The translations under genes and the position numbers were made by a program. A stretch of DNA of 64,000 nucleotides, taken from NCBI RefSeq assembly GCF_036226405.1, contig NZ_CP108464.1, positions 7,254,001-7,318,000 on the forward strand, in the 5' to 3' direction. This DNA is from Streptomyces sp. NBC_01260 (GTDB lineage Bacteria > Actinomycetota > Actinomycetes > Streptomycetales > Streptomycetaceae). Positions 1 through 9,439 of this stretch are shown piece after piece. How positions within the stretch are numbered: position 1 is the first letter of the stretch; each line of letters starts with the position of its first letter. The notes beneath the pieces are model-generated. The model made no database searches and was not told the origin of the DNA. It saw only the letters and a list, made by a program, of their open reading frames with translations.

Positions 1-263
1 CCCCGCTCTGCACCACTGTCTCGGTGCACGCGGCGCTCGGAATCCCCAACTTCAAGATCCTCGAAACCTTCGACGGGCTGCTGGAGCCGTTCGTCTTCGA
101 CGCACTGAAGGGCACCCTTCCGATGGAAGGCGGCCGCATCGGCCTGCCGACCGCACCGGGGCTCGGCGTCGAACTCGTCGACGAGGTCTTCGAGGAACAC
201 CCGCCCAGCCACCGCTTCTGGAACATGTTCGCGGACGGCTGGGAGAAGCGGAACCGCACATGA
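1..263 (+). CDS. Enolase-superfamily sugar-acid dehydratase, C-terminal end
   Basis: Only the last ~87 residues are present, because the reading frame is open from the left edge of the window. The text HAALGIPNFKILET followed by EGGRIGLPTAPGLGVEL is typical of the C-terminal barrel end and capping region of mandelate racemase/galactonate dehydratase-like enzymes, which dehydrate sugar acids in the cytoplasm. The stop overlaps the start of the amidohydrolase gene by four bases (ATGA), so the two are co-transcribed and probably translationally coupled. With the SDR further on, this suggests an oxidation, lactone hydrolysis and dehydration pathway for a sugar acid. The substrate cannot be read from this fragment. 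Family assignment is fairly secure; specificity is not. Confidence 0.75.
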   Translation, partial: PLCTTVSVHAALGIPNFKILETFDGLLEPFVFDALKGTLPMEGGRIGLPTAPGLGVELVDEVFEEHPPSHRFWNMFADGWEKRNRT

Positions 264-1105
264 TCGTCGACGTCCACTCCCATCTCTTCCGGCACAGCCA
301 CGACTTCACCGACCCGTTCAGCTCCGACTCCGCCCGCGCCCACGCGGGCGAGGTCGACCTGACGGTGAAGTGGGAGGAGTACGCCGCCACCGCACCCGAG
401 TCCACCCGCACGATCGTCGTCGGCGGCAAGGCGCGGCGCAGCGGGCTGTGGGTCGACGACGCCGCCGTGTCCGCCTACGTCGGAGAACACCCCGACCGGC
501 TCATCGGCTACCTGGCCCTCGACCCCACCCAGCCCGGCTGGCAGGACGAACTCCGCTACGGCCACCAGGAGCTGGGACTGCGCGGCATCAAGCTGATGCC
601 GATGTACGCGGGCTTCGACCCGGCCGCCGAGGAGTACGACGAGCTGTACACGTACGCCGAACGGCACGGGCTGCCGCTCCTGGTGCACACCGGCACGACC
701 TTCGTGTCCAGCGCACCGCTGGAGTGGGCGATGCCCCGCCACCTGGACGCGGTCGCCATCCGCCATCCCGAGCTGCGGATGGTCCTGGCCCACCTCGGCC
801 ACCCCTTCGAGGGCGAGTGCATCGCGGTCATCCGCAAGCATCCGCATGTGTACGCCGACCTCAGCGCCCTGCACTACCGGCCCTTCCAGCTCTGGCACAG
901 CCTCCGGCTGGTCCAGGACTACGGGGTCTTCCACAAGGTGCTGTTCGGCAGCGACTACCCGTTCACCACGGTCGACGACTCGGTGAAGGGGCTGCGGGAG
1001 ATCGCCCGCATCCCTGGCATTCCGGGGCTGCCGCCGCTGGACGCGGACGCGATCGAGGAGATCATCCACCGGCCCTCGCTCGATCTGCTGGGCCTGAACG
1101 GCTGA
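260..1105 (+). CDS. Amidohydrolase (amidohydrolase_2 / lactonase-like)
   Basis: This is a 281-residue TIM-barrel metal-dependent hydrolase of the amidohydrolase_2 family (PF04909 type). Visible metal and catalytic residues are the N-terminal His-x-His (H6 and H8), H143 in LLVHTGT, H178 in MVLAHLGHP and D232 in FGSDYPF, in the usual order. Family members hydrolyse lactones or decarboxylate aromatic acids. Next to an enolase-superfamily dehydratase and an SDR, a sugar lactonase-like role is the best inference. The ATG overlaps the upstream stop, which fixes the start. No signal peptide is seen, so it is cytoplasmic. Confidence 0.85.
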   Translation: MIVDVHSHLFRHSHDFTDPFSSDSARAHAGEVDLTVKWEEYAATAPESTRTIVVGGKARRSGLWVDDAAVSAYVGEHPDRLIGYLALDPTQPGWQDELRYGHQELGLRGIKLMPMYAGFDPAAEEYDELYTYAERHGLPLLVHTGTTFVSSAPLEWAMPRHLDAVAIRHPELRMVLAHLGHPFEGECIAVIRKHPHVYADLSALHYRPFQLWHSLRLVQDYGVFHKVLFGSDYPFTTVDDSVKGLREIARIPGIPGLPPLDADAIEEIIHRPSLDLLGLNG

Positions 1106-1289
1106 CCGGGCCGTTCCCACGAACTGCCGGTACGGTGCCCGGGTTCATCCCCCTGTCCGCGGGCGCCGGCCGGTAGCCGGGCCGCCGCGCAACCACCCAA
1201 GTGTCCCCGCGCGGCGGCCCGGACCCGTCCGGCGGACCAGGGCCGGTCCCACCCCCTGTTCCGCATCTCTCCGCTGGAGGAATCCCGCC

Positions 1290-2129
1290 ATGACCGCAGC
1301 CGTCCCGCCCCGCGGAACCGACCGCTTCGACCTGACCGGCCGCACCGCGGTCGTGACCGGGGCCGCCCGGGGCCTGGGCCGGTCCTTCGCCGTCGGGCTC
1401 GCCGAGGCGGGTGCCGACCTGGTGCTCGTCGACCTGCCCGGTGCCGAGGGCGTGGCCGAGACCGCTGCGGCGGTCGAGGCGCTCGGGCGGCGCTGCCGCA
1501 CCTATGGCCAGGACCTCGCGGACATCGAGGCGCTGCCCGGCTTCGTGGACGCCGTACGCGCCGAGACCGGGCCGCTGCACATCCTGGTCAACAACGCGGG
1601 CACGGCGGCGCTGGAGCGCTTCAACGAGATCACCCCGGCCAGCTGGTCGCACATCATGCGGGTCAACGTGGACGCGGTGTTCTTCCTCAGCCAGCGCGTC
1701 GCCGAACACATGACGGCGGATTCCGTCGCCGGCCGCATCATCACCATCACCTCGAAGAACGCCCTGGTGGCGGAGGCCGGACTGGCCCACTACAACGCCT
1801 CCAAGGCCGCCGCCCAACTGCTCACCGAGACCCTGGCGGTCGAACTCGCCCCGCACGGCATCACCGCCAACACCCTCGCCCCCGGCATGGTCGAGACCCC
1901 CATCGACGGCGAATTCCCCTTCGACCGGGAGGCCTTCGAGTCCGCGTACCGCGAGCGCATCCCGCTCGGACGGTATGCCGAGCCCGACGAGTGCGTGGGC
2001 GCCCTGCTGCTGCTCGCCTCGGACGCCGGGGCGTACCTCACCGGGGCGCGGATCGTCGTGGACGGCGGGGTGCTGGCCGACCAGATGCCGCGGATGCGCT
2101 TCATGCCGCCGTACCGCAACACGATCTGA
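1290..2129 (+). CDS. SDR-family NAD(P)-dependent oxidoreductase
   Basis: This 279-residue classical short-chain dehydrogenase has the Rossmann glycine motif TGAARGLG near residues 23-30, NNAG at 101-104, and a catalytic Ser155, Tyr168 and Lys172 (YNASK). The acidic residue after beta-2 (LVLVDLPG) suggests NAD(H) preference. An AGGAATCC-like ribosome site precedes the ATG. It lies 184 bases after the amidohydrolase on the same strand and may share its pathway, for example as the sugar dehydrogenase step. The substrate is unknown. Confidence 0.87.
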   Translation: MTAAVPPRGTDRFDLTGRTAVVTGAARGLGRSFAVGLAEAGADLVLVDLPGAEGVAETAAAVEALGRRCRTYGQDLADIEALPGFVDAVRAETGPLHILVNNAGTAALERFNEITPASWSHIMRVNVDAVFFLSQRVAEHMTADSVAGRIITITSKNALVAEAGLAHYNASKAAAQLLTETLAVELAPHGITANTLAPGMVETPIDGEFPFDREAFESAYRERIPLGRYAEPDECVGALLLLASDAGAYLTGARIVVDGGVLADQMPRMRFMPPYRNTI

Positions 2130-2203
2130 CCGCGACCGCGCGGCAGTCGGTTCCCTTCAGGTCCCATCGAGCACGCATCGACAACGCGAGGAGTACCTCC
2201 GTC

Positions 2204-4342
2204 ATGTCCGCCAACGCATCGTCCCGCCGGAATCTGTTGCGGGCCTCGGGTCTCGCCGGTCTGGTCATGGCCGGTTCGGCCGTGGCCACCGCCCCGGCCC
2301 AGGCCGCACCCGCACACACCGGCGACGTACTGCGCCTCGACACCGTCGCCGAACTGCGCGCCCTGAACACCAAGCCGCTCGACCACGGCACCCAGATCCT
2401 CCTCGCCGGCTACCACACCCCCGGCGACGGCGGCGCGATGGCCCTGCGCTGGGACAAGAAGTCCACCACCGCCCACAACGGCGGCACCGTCATCGCACCC
2501 ACCCACACCAGCAAGACCGGCCGCTGGCACCAGCTCCACACCGGCACCCTCGACTTCCGCACCTTCGGCCACCACGACGCCACCACACCCGCCGACGCCG
2601 CACTCGACGCGATGATCGCCGACCCCACCGTCCACCGCATCGAAGCCCACACCGACCTCCTCCTCACCAAACGCCACCTCTGGAACCGCTCCAACATCGA
2701 ACTCGACTTCGGCGGCCACCATCTCCACACCGAAGGCATCGAGAAGAACACCCACGACAACCCCTTCGGCGCCGTCCTCTCCTTCCGCGGCACCCCCACG
2801 AACACCACCGTCACCCACACGCTCTCCGGCAAGGTCATCGAACTCACCGACACCTTCCCGGTCCCCGACGCGAAGGCGTTCGCGGTCGGCCAGTGGTGGT
2901 CCGTGCAGGTCGGCCCGGTCAAGGGCGGCGGCGGTGACGAACGCGAGCTGCAGAAGCTGGTCGAGATCACCGAGATCATCGACGCGGGCCACATCCGGAT
3001 CGGCTACCTCAACGGCTGGGAACTCGCCGAGGGCCGCACGCTCACCTGGACCCGCATCGAGCCGGTCCGAAACACCCACATCCGCAACATGGTCTTCGAG
3101 GGCGCGGGACCCGACGAGTACACCGGCTCCCACCCCGTCAGCTTCGAGTACGCGGTCGGCTGCGACGTCTCCGGCATCCACGCCACCGGTACGTTCTGGC
3201 CGGTCATCATGCGCCGCTGGTGCACCCGCTTCCGTACCGAGGACTGCTCGCTGAAGAACCCGCCCACCGTCGAGTACGGCGGCGCGGGCTACCTCACCCA
3301 GCAGATCTACTGCCTGTACGGTCGGGTCGCCGACTGCACGACGAGCAATGTGCGCCATCTCAACGACCTCACCGCCTCCGCCTACTGCACCGTCGTGAAC
3401 TGTCACGGCGACGGCGACGACGCGGGCGGCAACCCGTTCACCACCCACGGCCAGTACGAGCACGATCTGCTCTTCGACGGCAACTCAGGGCTGATGGACA
3501 TCGCGAACTCGGGTGCCCAGTGGGGCATTTCCGCCAAGCGGATCACCGTGCGCAGACATGTCTGCTCCTGGTTCACCGCCAACACGAAGATCACCGATCT
3601 GACCCTCGAAGACATTACGGTGATCGCGCGCCCGACCTTCGACCAGGCCGGCACCCTGACCGTGAACGCCGACGGGGCCCAGGTGCGCGGCTGCACCGCG
3701 AAGACCTTCGCGGTCGCCCAGCGCTCGGACCGCTCCACCCGGCCGACCACCATCAGCGACTGCTCCTTCGAACCGCCCGCCGGCGCCGTCCTCGTCCAGA
3801 CCCCGGTCACCGCACCCGTCCACTTCGTGCGCTGCACGTTCAAGGGCGTCGACGGCCTCGTCCTGCGCGGTGCGGGCCCCGTCCACCTCACCGACTGCAC
3901 CGTCACCGGCGCCGACGACGCGGCCCCCCTCTCGGTCGGGTCGGCGGATCTGCGGGTCGACGGCGGTACCTACCACAACACCGGCATCGAACTCAGCGGT
4001 GTGCGCGACCAGCGGATCACCGTCACCGGCGGCACCCGGCTCACCGGCGGAAACAAGACCAAGGCGCTGCTCGGCCGGGCGGCCGGCTCCGGGAGCACGA
4101 CCTGGGACCTCACCGGTCTCAGCAGCACCGCCTCCGGAGCGGACACCGCGCATGTCCGGATCGCCGACGGCACGAACCACTACGCGGCGACCGGGAGCCG
4201 CTTCACCGGCGGCGTCCTCCACCTCGCCCCGGACGCCCTGGACTCGGTCCTGCACACCTCGTGCGTGGAGGACGGCACGCGGCGCAGCGCGATGCCCGAG
4301 GACGGCGACCGGGTGCGCACCGACGGGAACCTGATCCTGTGA
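2204..4342 (+). CDS. Tat-exported right-handed beta-helix protein
   Basis: The start was placed at the ATG after GAGGAGTACC, giving 712 residues that begin SANASSRRNLLRASG and run into a hydrophobic stretch ending APAQAA. This is a twin-arginine signal peptide, so the protein is exported folded. The mature part has a pectate-lyase-like N-terminal segment and then many short Asn/Asp/Thr-rich strands of the form found in parallel beta-helix carbohydrate-active proteins. No specific catalytic residues can be assigned. It probably acts on an extracellular polysaccharide that feeds the upstream sugar-acid genes. The last base pairs overlap the next gene (GTGA), so the two are coupled. Confidence 0.75.
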   Translation: MSANASSRRNLLRASGLAGLVMAGSAVATAPAQAAPAHTGDVLRLDTVAELRALNTKPLDHGTQILLAGYHTPGDGGAMALRWDKKSTTAHNGGTVIAPTHTSKTGRWHQLHTGTLDFRTFGHHDATTPADAALDAMIADPTVHRIEAHTDLLLTKRHLWNRSNIELDFGGHHLHTEGIEKNTHDNPFGAVLSFRGTPTNTTVTHTLSGKVIELTDTFPVPDAKAFAVGQWWSVQVGPVKGGGGDERELQKLVEITEIIDAGHIRIGYLNGWELAEGRTLTWTRIEPVRNTHIRNMVFEGAGPDEYTGSHPVSFEYAVGCDVSGIHATGTFWPVIMRRWCTRFRTEDCSLKNPPTVEYGGAGYLTQQIYCLYGRVADCTTSNVRHLNDLTASAYCTVVNCHGDGDDAGGNPFTTHGQYEHDLLFDGNSGLMDIANSGAQWGISAKRITVRRHVCSWFTANTKITDLTLEDITVIARPTFDQAGTLTVNADGAQVRGCTAKTFAVAQRSDRSTRPTTISDCSFEPPAGAVLVQTPVTAPVHFVRCTFKGVDGLVLRGAGPVHLTDCTVTGADDAAPLSVGSADLRVDGGTYHNTGIELSGVRDQRITVTGGTRLTGGNKTKALLGRAAGSGSTTWDLTGLSSTASGADTAHVRIADGTNHYAATGSRFTGGVLHLAPDALDSVLHTSCVEDGTRRSAMPEDGDRVRTDGNLIL

Positions 4343-5283
4343 GCGCCACCGTCCGCACCGCCACCGCGGCCGACGATCCGGCCCTGTCCGCCCTGTGGAA
4401 GCGGTGCTTCGAGTCCCCGCACCTCGCCGCCCTGCACGCGCTCGACCCGGACCGCCACCGGCACACGTTCGTCGCGCAGAACGACGCGGGGGACGGCATC
4501 GACGCGGTTGTCGTCTATGTACCGAGGCTGATCCGGGACGCGGACGGCACCCCGCAGCGCGTCGGCGGGATCGGCAGCGTGGCGACCCGCCCCGAATCCC
4601 GGGGACAGGGGCTGGTGCGACGGCTGCTGGTGGCGGCGGAGCGCACCATGACGGCCGAACAGTGCGCCTGGTCCCTGCTGTTCACCGGCACGCCCGGCGT
4701 CTACCGGGGCTCGGGGTGGCAGGAGTTCGCGAGCACGTACACCGAGGGGACGCTCGTCCCCTCGCCCGCCGACACGTCCGCCGCAGGGGCGTTCCGGGTC
4801 CGTGGCGCCACCGCGCGGGACGCCGTGGAGGTGGCCGCGCTGCACCACGCGTACAACGCGAAGCGGGCGCTCAGCTCGCTGCGGGCCCCCGATGACTGGG
4901 CGGTGCGCGTCCCCGCCTGGTACGGCACGATCGACCGGTCGCTCGTGGCGCAGGATCCCGTTTCGGGCGCGATCGCCGGCTGGATGGTGGCCGGGCACGA
5001 AGGGGACTGCGTGCAGGTGCGCGAGTTCGCGGGATCGGACGAGTGCCTGGGGTCGCTGCTCGCCGCCGTCGGCTCCCGGGGCCGGGCGGCGGGGCTGACC
5101 CTGGCCCGGGTCCGGATTCCCGTCACTCCCGGCGTGCGGGCCGCGCTCCCCGGCCTGCTGACGGACGCCCGGCAGGTGACGGAACACGTGGGGATGGCAC
5201 GGCCGCTGCACGCCACGGCGGAGTCGGTGCGGGCCACGGTCACGGCGCCCGGCGCGGTCCACTGGTACGGCGACTGCTTCTGA
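4339..5283 (+). CDS. GNAT-family N-acetyltransferase, two-domain
   Basis: This 314-residue protein begins at a GTG overlapping the beta-helix stop. The N-terminal half contains the acetyl-CoA binding loop in IGSVATRPESRGQGLVRRLL, matching the GNAT motif A pattern (R/Q-x-x-G-x-G/A). A second, weaker GNAT-like half starts near residue 155 at FRVRGATARD. The layout resembles Eis-like tandem GNAT proteins but is shorter than Eis. The acceptor is unknown. Overlap with the exported beta-helix gene suggests co-expression rather than a shared reaction. Confidence 0.8.
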   Translation: MSATVRTATAADDPALSALWKRCFESPHLAALHALDPDRHRHTFVAQNDAGDGIDAVVVYVPRLIRDADGTPQRVGGIGSVATRPESRGQGLVRRLLVAAERTMTAEQCAWSLLFTGTPGVYRGSGWQEFASTYTEGTLVPSPADTSAAGAFRVRGATARDAVEVAALHHAYNAKRALSSLRAPDDWAVRVPAWYGTIDRSLVAQDPVSGAIAGWMVAGHEGDCVQVREFAGSDECLGSLLAAVGSRGRAAGLTLARVRIPVTPGVRAALPGLLTDARQVTEHVGMARPLHATAESVRATVTAPGAVHWYGDCF

Positions 5284-5405
5284 GCCCCGCCCGGGGCCCG
5301 AGGCACCCCAACTCCTCCAACCGCGCCATGGGAGTGGCCTCCCGCCCGTAGGCTCGCCGTGGCGCCGGGCGGGCGGCGCCACGGGGCGGCGGAGGGGAAC
5401 GAGGA

Positions 5406-6599
5406 GTGCCGGGCGTACGCACACAACGCCGGATCGCGCAGAGGCAGTTCAGGGAACGCAGACAACGCGCGCGCCGTCGGGCCATGGTCGTCGTCGCCTC
5501 CGCGGTGGTGGCCGTCGGTACGGCGGCCGGGGTGATCTCGGCCGTCGCGGGGGAGGGGGAGCGGGCCACCGCCCGCCCCGGCACCACCGCGTCGCCGACC
5601 GTGGCACCGCTGCCCGCGGTGCCCAGCGCGACGACGACGCCGGACCGGCCGGCCTCATCGGCGCCCGCCGCCCCGCAGCCGCCCCGGTCGCGGGAGCCGG
5701 CCCCGCCGCGGGCGTCCCGCAGCGCTGCCGTCCCGTCCGGCGGCCGGCTCTACCGCCACCCCGGCTCCCAGGTCCTGGACTGGGTCGCCGGTCACCGGAG
5801 CGACCCGCGGCGCCCGTTGATCGAGGCCCGGATCGCGGCCCGCCCCGCCGCCGTCTGGTTCGCCGCCCACAACCCGGGGGCCGTCACCGGGCAGGTCCGG
5901 TCGGTGACCGCGGCAGCGGCCGGGGCGGGCCGGACCCCGGTGCTGGTGCCGTACGCCATCCCCGACCGGGACTGCGGGGGAGCCTCGCAGGGCGGTGCGC
6001 CGGACCTGGGCGCGTACGACGCGTGGATGCGGCAGTTCGCGGCAGGGCTCGGCGACGGGCCGGTGATCGTGATCCTGGAGCCGGACGCCATCGCGCTCTC
6101 CGACTGCCTCCCGACCGGTGAAAGGGCGGCGCGCAACGCGTCGCTGGCCCGCGCGGGCCGCGTCCTGCACGCGGCGAATCCGAGGGCCAGGGTCTACTTC
6201 GACGGCGGCCACTCGGGATGGCACCCGGCCTCGGAACAGGCCGCCGCGCTGCGGGCGGCGGGTGCGGCGGACAGCGGCGACGGCATCTTCACCAATGTGT
6301 CGAACTTCCACCGCACGGCGGATGAGGCCGACTACGCCCGCCGGGTGCTGGCCGCGCTCGGCGGTCCGGCGCGGCTCGGTGCCGTCATCGACACCAGCCG
6401 CAACGGCAACGGTGCGCCGAAGGCGGGGCAGTGGTGCGATCCCGAGGGCCGGGCGCTCGGCACGGCGCCCACGACCGACACCGGGCAGGCCCGGATCGAC
6501 GCCTGTCTGTGGGTGAAGCTGCCGGGCGAGTCCGACGGCTGCAAGGGGGCCGCCGGCTCCTTCAGCCCCGACTACGCGTACCAACTGGCCACGGGCTGA
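5406..6599 (+). CDS. Secreted glycoside hydrolase family 6 (cellulase-type)
   Basis: The 397-residue product starts at GTG after GGAGGGGAA. It has an Arg-rich N-terminus, one hydrophobic segment (AMVVVASAVVAVGTAAGVISAV) acting as signal or anchor, and a Pro/Ala/Ser/Thr-rich linker to about residue 110. The catalytic domain has GH6 hallmarks: VLVPYAIPDRDC, the acid-bearing VIVILEPDAIALSDC, and the C-terminal VIDTSRNGNG with a WCDPEGRALG loop. GH6 enzymes are inverting beta-1,4-glucanases. There is no carbohydrate-binding module. Its stop lies only a few bases from the convergent permease stop. Confidence 0.88.
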   Translation: MPGVRTQRRIAQRQFRERRQRARRRAMVVVASAVVAVGTAAGVISAVAGEGERATARPGTTASPTVAPLPAVPSATTTPDRPASSAPAAPQPPRSREPAPPRASRSAAVPSGGRLYRHPGSQVLDWVAGHRSDPRRPLIEARIAARPAAVWFAAHNPGAVTGQVRSVTAAAAGAGRTPVLVPYAIPDRDCGGASQGGAPDLGAYDAWMRQFAAGLGDGPVIVILEPDAIALSDCLPTGERAARNASLARAGRVLHAANPRARVYFDGGHSGWHPASEQAAALRAAGAADSGDGIFTNVSNFHRTADEADYARRVLAALGGPARLGAVIDTSRNGNGAPKAGQWCDPEGRALGTAPTTDTGQARIDACLWVKLPGESDGCKGAAGSFSPDYAYQLATG

Positions 6600-6603
6600 G
6601 CGG

Positions 6604-7995
6604 TCAGGCCCCGTCGGCCGGCGGCTTCTCGTCGTAGTCGGACGTCCCCGAGTCGAGCAGGGGCTCCTGGGTCTTCAGATGGGCGGGCGCGAAGGCCCGC
6701 AGCACGTGGTATCCGGTGATCACGACGATGGTGCCGAGCGCGATACCGCTCAGCTCGAAGTTGTCGGACACCTTCAGGCTGACCCCGCCGACCCCGATGA
6801 TGATGCCCGCCGCGGCCGGTACCAGGTTCAGCGGGTTGCGCAGATCGACCTTGGCGTTCAGCCAGATCTGGGCGCCGAGGAGGCCGATCATGCCGTAGAG
6901 GATCACCGTGATACCGCCGAGGACCCCGCCGGGAATGGCCGCCACCACCGCACCGAACTTGGGGCAGAGGCCGAACAGCAGGGCGAAGCAGGCGGCGGCC
7001 CAGTAGGCCGCGGTGGAGTACACCCGGGTCGCGGCCATCACGCCGATGTTCTCCGAGTACGTCGTGTTCGGCGGGCCGCCCAGCGCGGTCGACAGCATCG
7101 AGGCGGCGCCGTCCGCGGCGATCGCGGTGCCCAGCTTGCCGTCCAGGGAGCGGCCGGTCATCTCGCCGACGGCCTTCACATGGCCGGCGTTCTCGGCGAT
7201 CAGCGCGATGACGACGGGCAGTGCGACCAGGATCGCCGACCACTCGAAGTTCGGCGCGTGGAAGGCCGGCAGTCCGATCCAGTCGGCCTTCGAGACCCCC
7301 GACAGGTCCAGCCGCCAGTGGTCCACGGCCTCGGCGCCGCCCGCGGGGGAGTGGATCTTCCCGAAGACCTGGTCCAGAACCCAGGACAGGACGTAGCCGA
7401 AGACCAGGCCGAGGAAGATCGCGATCCGGGAGAGGAAACCGCGCAGACAGACCACGGCGAGTGCGGTGAACAGCATCACCAGCAGGGCCGTCCACTGGTC
7501 CTGCGGCCAGTAGGTCGACGCGGTCACCGGCGCCAGGTTGAAGCCGATCAGCATGACGACCGCACCCGTCACCACCGGTGGCATCGCCGCATGGATGATG
7601 CGCGCGCCGAACCGCTGCACCGCGAGACCGGCGAGGAAGAGCACCGCACCGACCACGAAGACCGCACCGGTGACCACGGCACTGCTGCCGCCACTGGCCC
7701 GGATCGTCGCGGCGACCCCGACGAACGAGAGCGAGCAGCCCAGATAGCTGGGCACCTGCCCACGCGTGGCCAGCAGGAAGATGGCCGTCGCGACACCCGA
7801 CATCATGATCGCCAGGTTCGGGTCGAGACCCATGAGTACCGGGGCGACGAACGAGGCCCCGAACATCGCCACCACGTGCTGGGCGCCGAGCCCGAACGTA
7901 CGCGGCCAGGAGAGCCGTTCGTCCGGGCGGACCACGGCTCCCGGTGCCGGGGTCTTCCCGTCGCCGTGCAAGGTCCAGCGCACGCCGAGGCCCAT
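6604..7995 (-). CDS. NCS2-family uracil/xanthine permease
   Basis: A 463-residue polytopic membrane protein, with about 14 hydrophobic segments, of the nucleobase:cation symporter-2 family. The signature AENAGHVKAVGEMTGR and the half-helix stretch GGPPNTTYSENIGVMAATRVYS match UraA-type uracil permeases. It should import uracil, or less likely xanthine, across the cytoplasmic membrane. The start at MGLGVRW follows AGGGAGCG; a longer in-frame extension upstream has no such site and unlikely composition. The gene stands alone on this strand. Confidence 0.88.
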   Translation of the reverse strand: MGLGVRWTLHGDGKTPAPGAVVRPDERLSWPRTFGLGAQHVVAMFGASFVAPVLMGLDPNLAIMMSGVATAIFLLATRGQVPSYLGCSLSFVGVAATIRASGGSSAVVTGAVFVVGAVLFLAGLAVQRFGARIIHAAMPPVVTGAVVMLIGFNLAPVTASTYWPQDQWTALLVMLFTALAVVCLRGFLSRIAIFLGLVFGYVLSWVLDQVFGKIHSPAGGAEAVDHWRLDLSGVSKADWIGLPAFHAPNFEWSAILVALPVVIALIAENAGHVKAVGEMTGRSLDGKLGTAIAADGAASMLSTALGGPPNTTYSENIGVMAATRVYSTAAYWAAACFALLFGLCPKFGAVVAAIPGGVLGGITVILYGMIGLLGAQIWLNAKVDLRNPLNLVPAAAGIIIGVGGVSLKVSDNFELSGIALGTIVVITGYHVLRAFAPAHLKTQEPLLDSGTSDYDEKPPADGA

Positions 7996-8308
7996 GGTCG
8001 CTCCCTGTGTGTAGGTGCGGAGGCCGGTGCCTCGTGGGGCACGGCGCAGACCGCAGAAAAGATCAGCGCCATGGTAGTGCCGGATCGGGATGAGCCTCCG
8101 GCCGGGATACGGGCACGAGGCTCGTCGCCCCCGGACGGTTCCGTCACGCCTTGCCTCGACGGCGATGCCGACCTGCTGCATGTGGTCGAAGTCGGCGAGG
8201 CTGTAGGGGCCGACACGGACACCACGTACGCGTCCCGGTCCACGCGGGCGGCGCCGGCACGTTGTGCGCGAACGGTCCCGGCACCTCGGGACCTGGAGTG
8301 CGTGATCG
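7996..8308. other. Intergenic stretch upstream of the NCS2 permease
   Basis: This stretch of about 310 bases lies between the permease start and the stop of the winged-helix gene, both on the minus strand. Apart from the permease ribosome site, no convincing gene, hairpin or repeat is visible. Confidence 0.5.
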
Positions 8309-9403
8309 TCAGTTCTCGGTGTCGAGTTGGATGTGCTCGATGCGGTTGTCCAGGAAGGCGGTCAGGTCCTGGGCTTCGGTGTAAACGGCCTCCTGTTCCA
8401 GGGCGGTGAGGGGGCGCAGGGAGCTGATGTGGAGTTGGTGGTCGCGCACGGTCCAGGTGGCGGTGACCCGTCCGTCGACAAGGACGGTGCGGTGGCCTGC
8501 GACGGACAGACCGAGGTGGGGGGCGTCGATGATGCGGCTGCGGTCGTGGTAGCCGAGGATGGCGTTGTCGAAGGCCGGAAGGAACCGGACGGGGGCCGGG
8601 GTGTCGGGGTGGGGGCGGGGTGCGTCGGGCAGGTCGAGCAGCTCGCGGCCGCGTTCGTCACGGAAGACGACGAGTTCTTCCCGGGCGGCTTTGATGGCGG
8701 CGGGAAGGCCGGCGAGGCCACACCAGGCACGTACGTCCGCACTGGCGGCGGGCCCGTACGCGGCGAGGTAGCGGCGCAGCAGTTGCTGTCCGATGGGATC
8801 ACTGCCGTCGGCGGGCACGGGGTCGATGTCCCGTTCCAGCCAGGTACTCAACGGCAGGTTGCGTACGCCGGCGGTCTGGTGCCACAGGCCGCGGGGCGGG
8901 AGTTGGGCCATGGGAATGAGGGCTGCGACGAGCAGCTCGCCCAGGACACGGCGTGGTGGGCCGGGCCAGCGGTCTTCGAGAGCTTGCACGAGCTCGGCCA
9001 TGGTGCGGGGCCGCTGGTCGGCCATGACCGCGCGGCCGGCGGCGGCGAGCTCGTCCATGTCGATGCCGGCCAGTTCGCGCCGGTAGGTTCCCAGCACTCG
9101 CCGGCGCAGCATCGCGTCGTGGCGGGCTCGCCAGGCGAGCGCGTCGTCGGCGGAGACGAGGTGGACGGTGCGACGCATCAGATGGGTGCGCACCACCACG
9201 CGACCGGTCAGCGCATCGTCCAGCTGCTTGGGTTTGAAGTCGGACAGGCGGGACCACAGCCCGGTGAAGGGTTCCTGAGGATCCTGCGCCTGCAGGCCGC
9301 ACAGATGGGCCACAGCCTCCGACACGGATCTGTCGCTGCGCTTGAGCAGGTGCTGGCGGGCGAGGGTGGCGCGATTGAGGGCACGCGCGTCAAGGACAGT
9401 CAT
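8309..9403 (-). CDS. Winged-helix DNA-binding domain-containing protein (HTH_42 type)
   Basis: The 364-residue product begins MTVLDARALNRATLARQHLL and contains AHLCGLQAQDPQEPFTGLWSR and VVRTHLMRRTVHLV. These are highly characteristic of the HTH_42/DUF1006 winged-helix family (PF06224), common in actinobacteria and related to the YcaQ/AlkX DNA glycosylases. Whether this protein is a glycosylase or only binds DNA cannot be told. The longer open frame upstream belongs to the neighbouring pseudogene, so the start was placed at this ATG. Confidence 0.82.
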   Translation of the reverse strand: MTVLDARALNRATLARQHLLKRSDRSVSEAVAHLCGLQAQDPQEPFTGLWSRLSDFKPKQLDDALTGRVVVRTHLMRRTVHLVSADDALAWRARHDAMLRRRVLGTYRRELAGIDMDELAAAGRAVMADQRPRTMAELVQALEDRWPGPPRRVLGELLVAALIPMAQLPPRGLWHQTAGVRNLPLSTWLERDIDPVPADGSDPIGQQLLRRYLAAYGPAASADVRAWCGLAGLPAAIKAAREELVVFRDERGRELLDLPDAPRPHPDTPAPVRFLPAFDNAILGYHDRSRIIDAPHLGLSVAGHRTVLVDGRVTATWTVRDHQLHISSLRPLTALEQEAVYTEAQDLTAFLDNRIEHIQLDTEN

Positions 9404-9439
9404 GGCATTCTCACGCGGCGGATCGCTCGTGGGACGGGC

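Noticed and set aside
1975..2937. Long Arg/His-rich frame on the plus strand
   Set aside because: It is an alternate frame of the SDR and beta-helix genes with shadow-type composition and no start signal.
3220..4338. N-terminal extension of the GNAT frame
   Set aside because: It lies inside the beta-helix gene and reads as an Arg/Pro shadow; the GTG at 4339 fits the family start.
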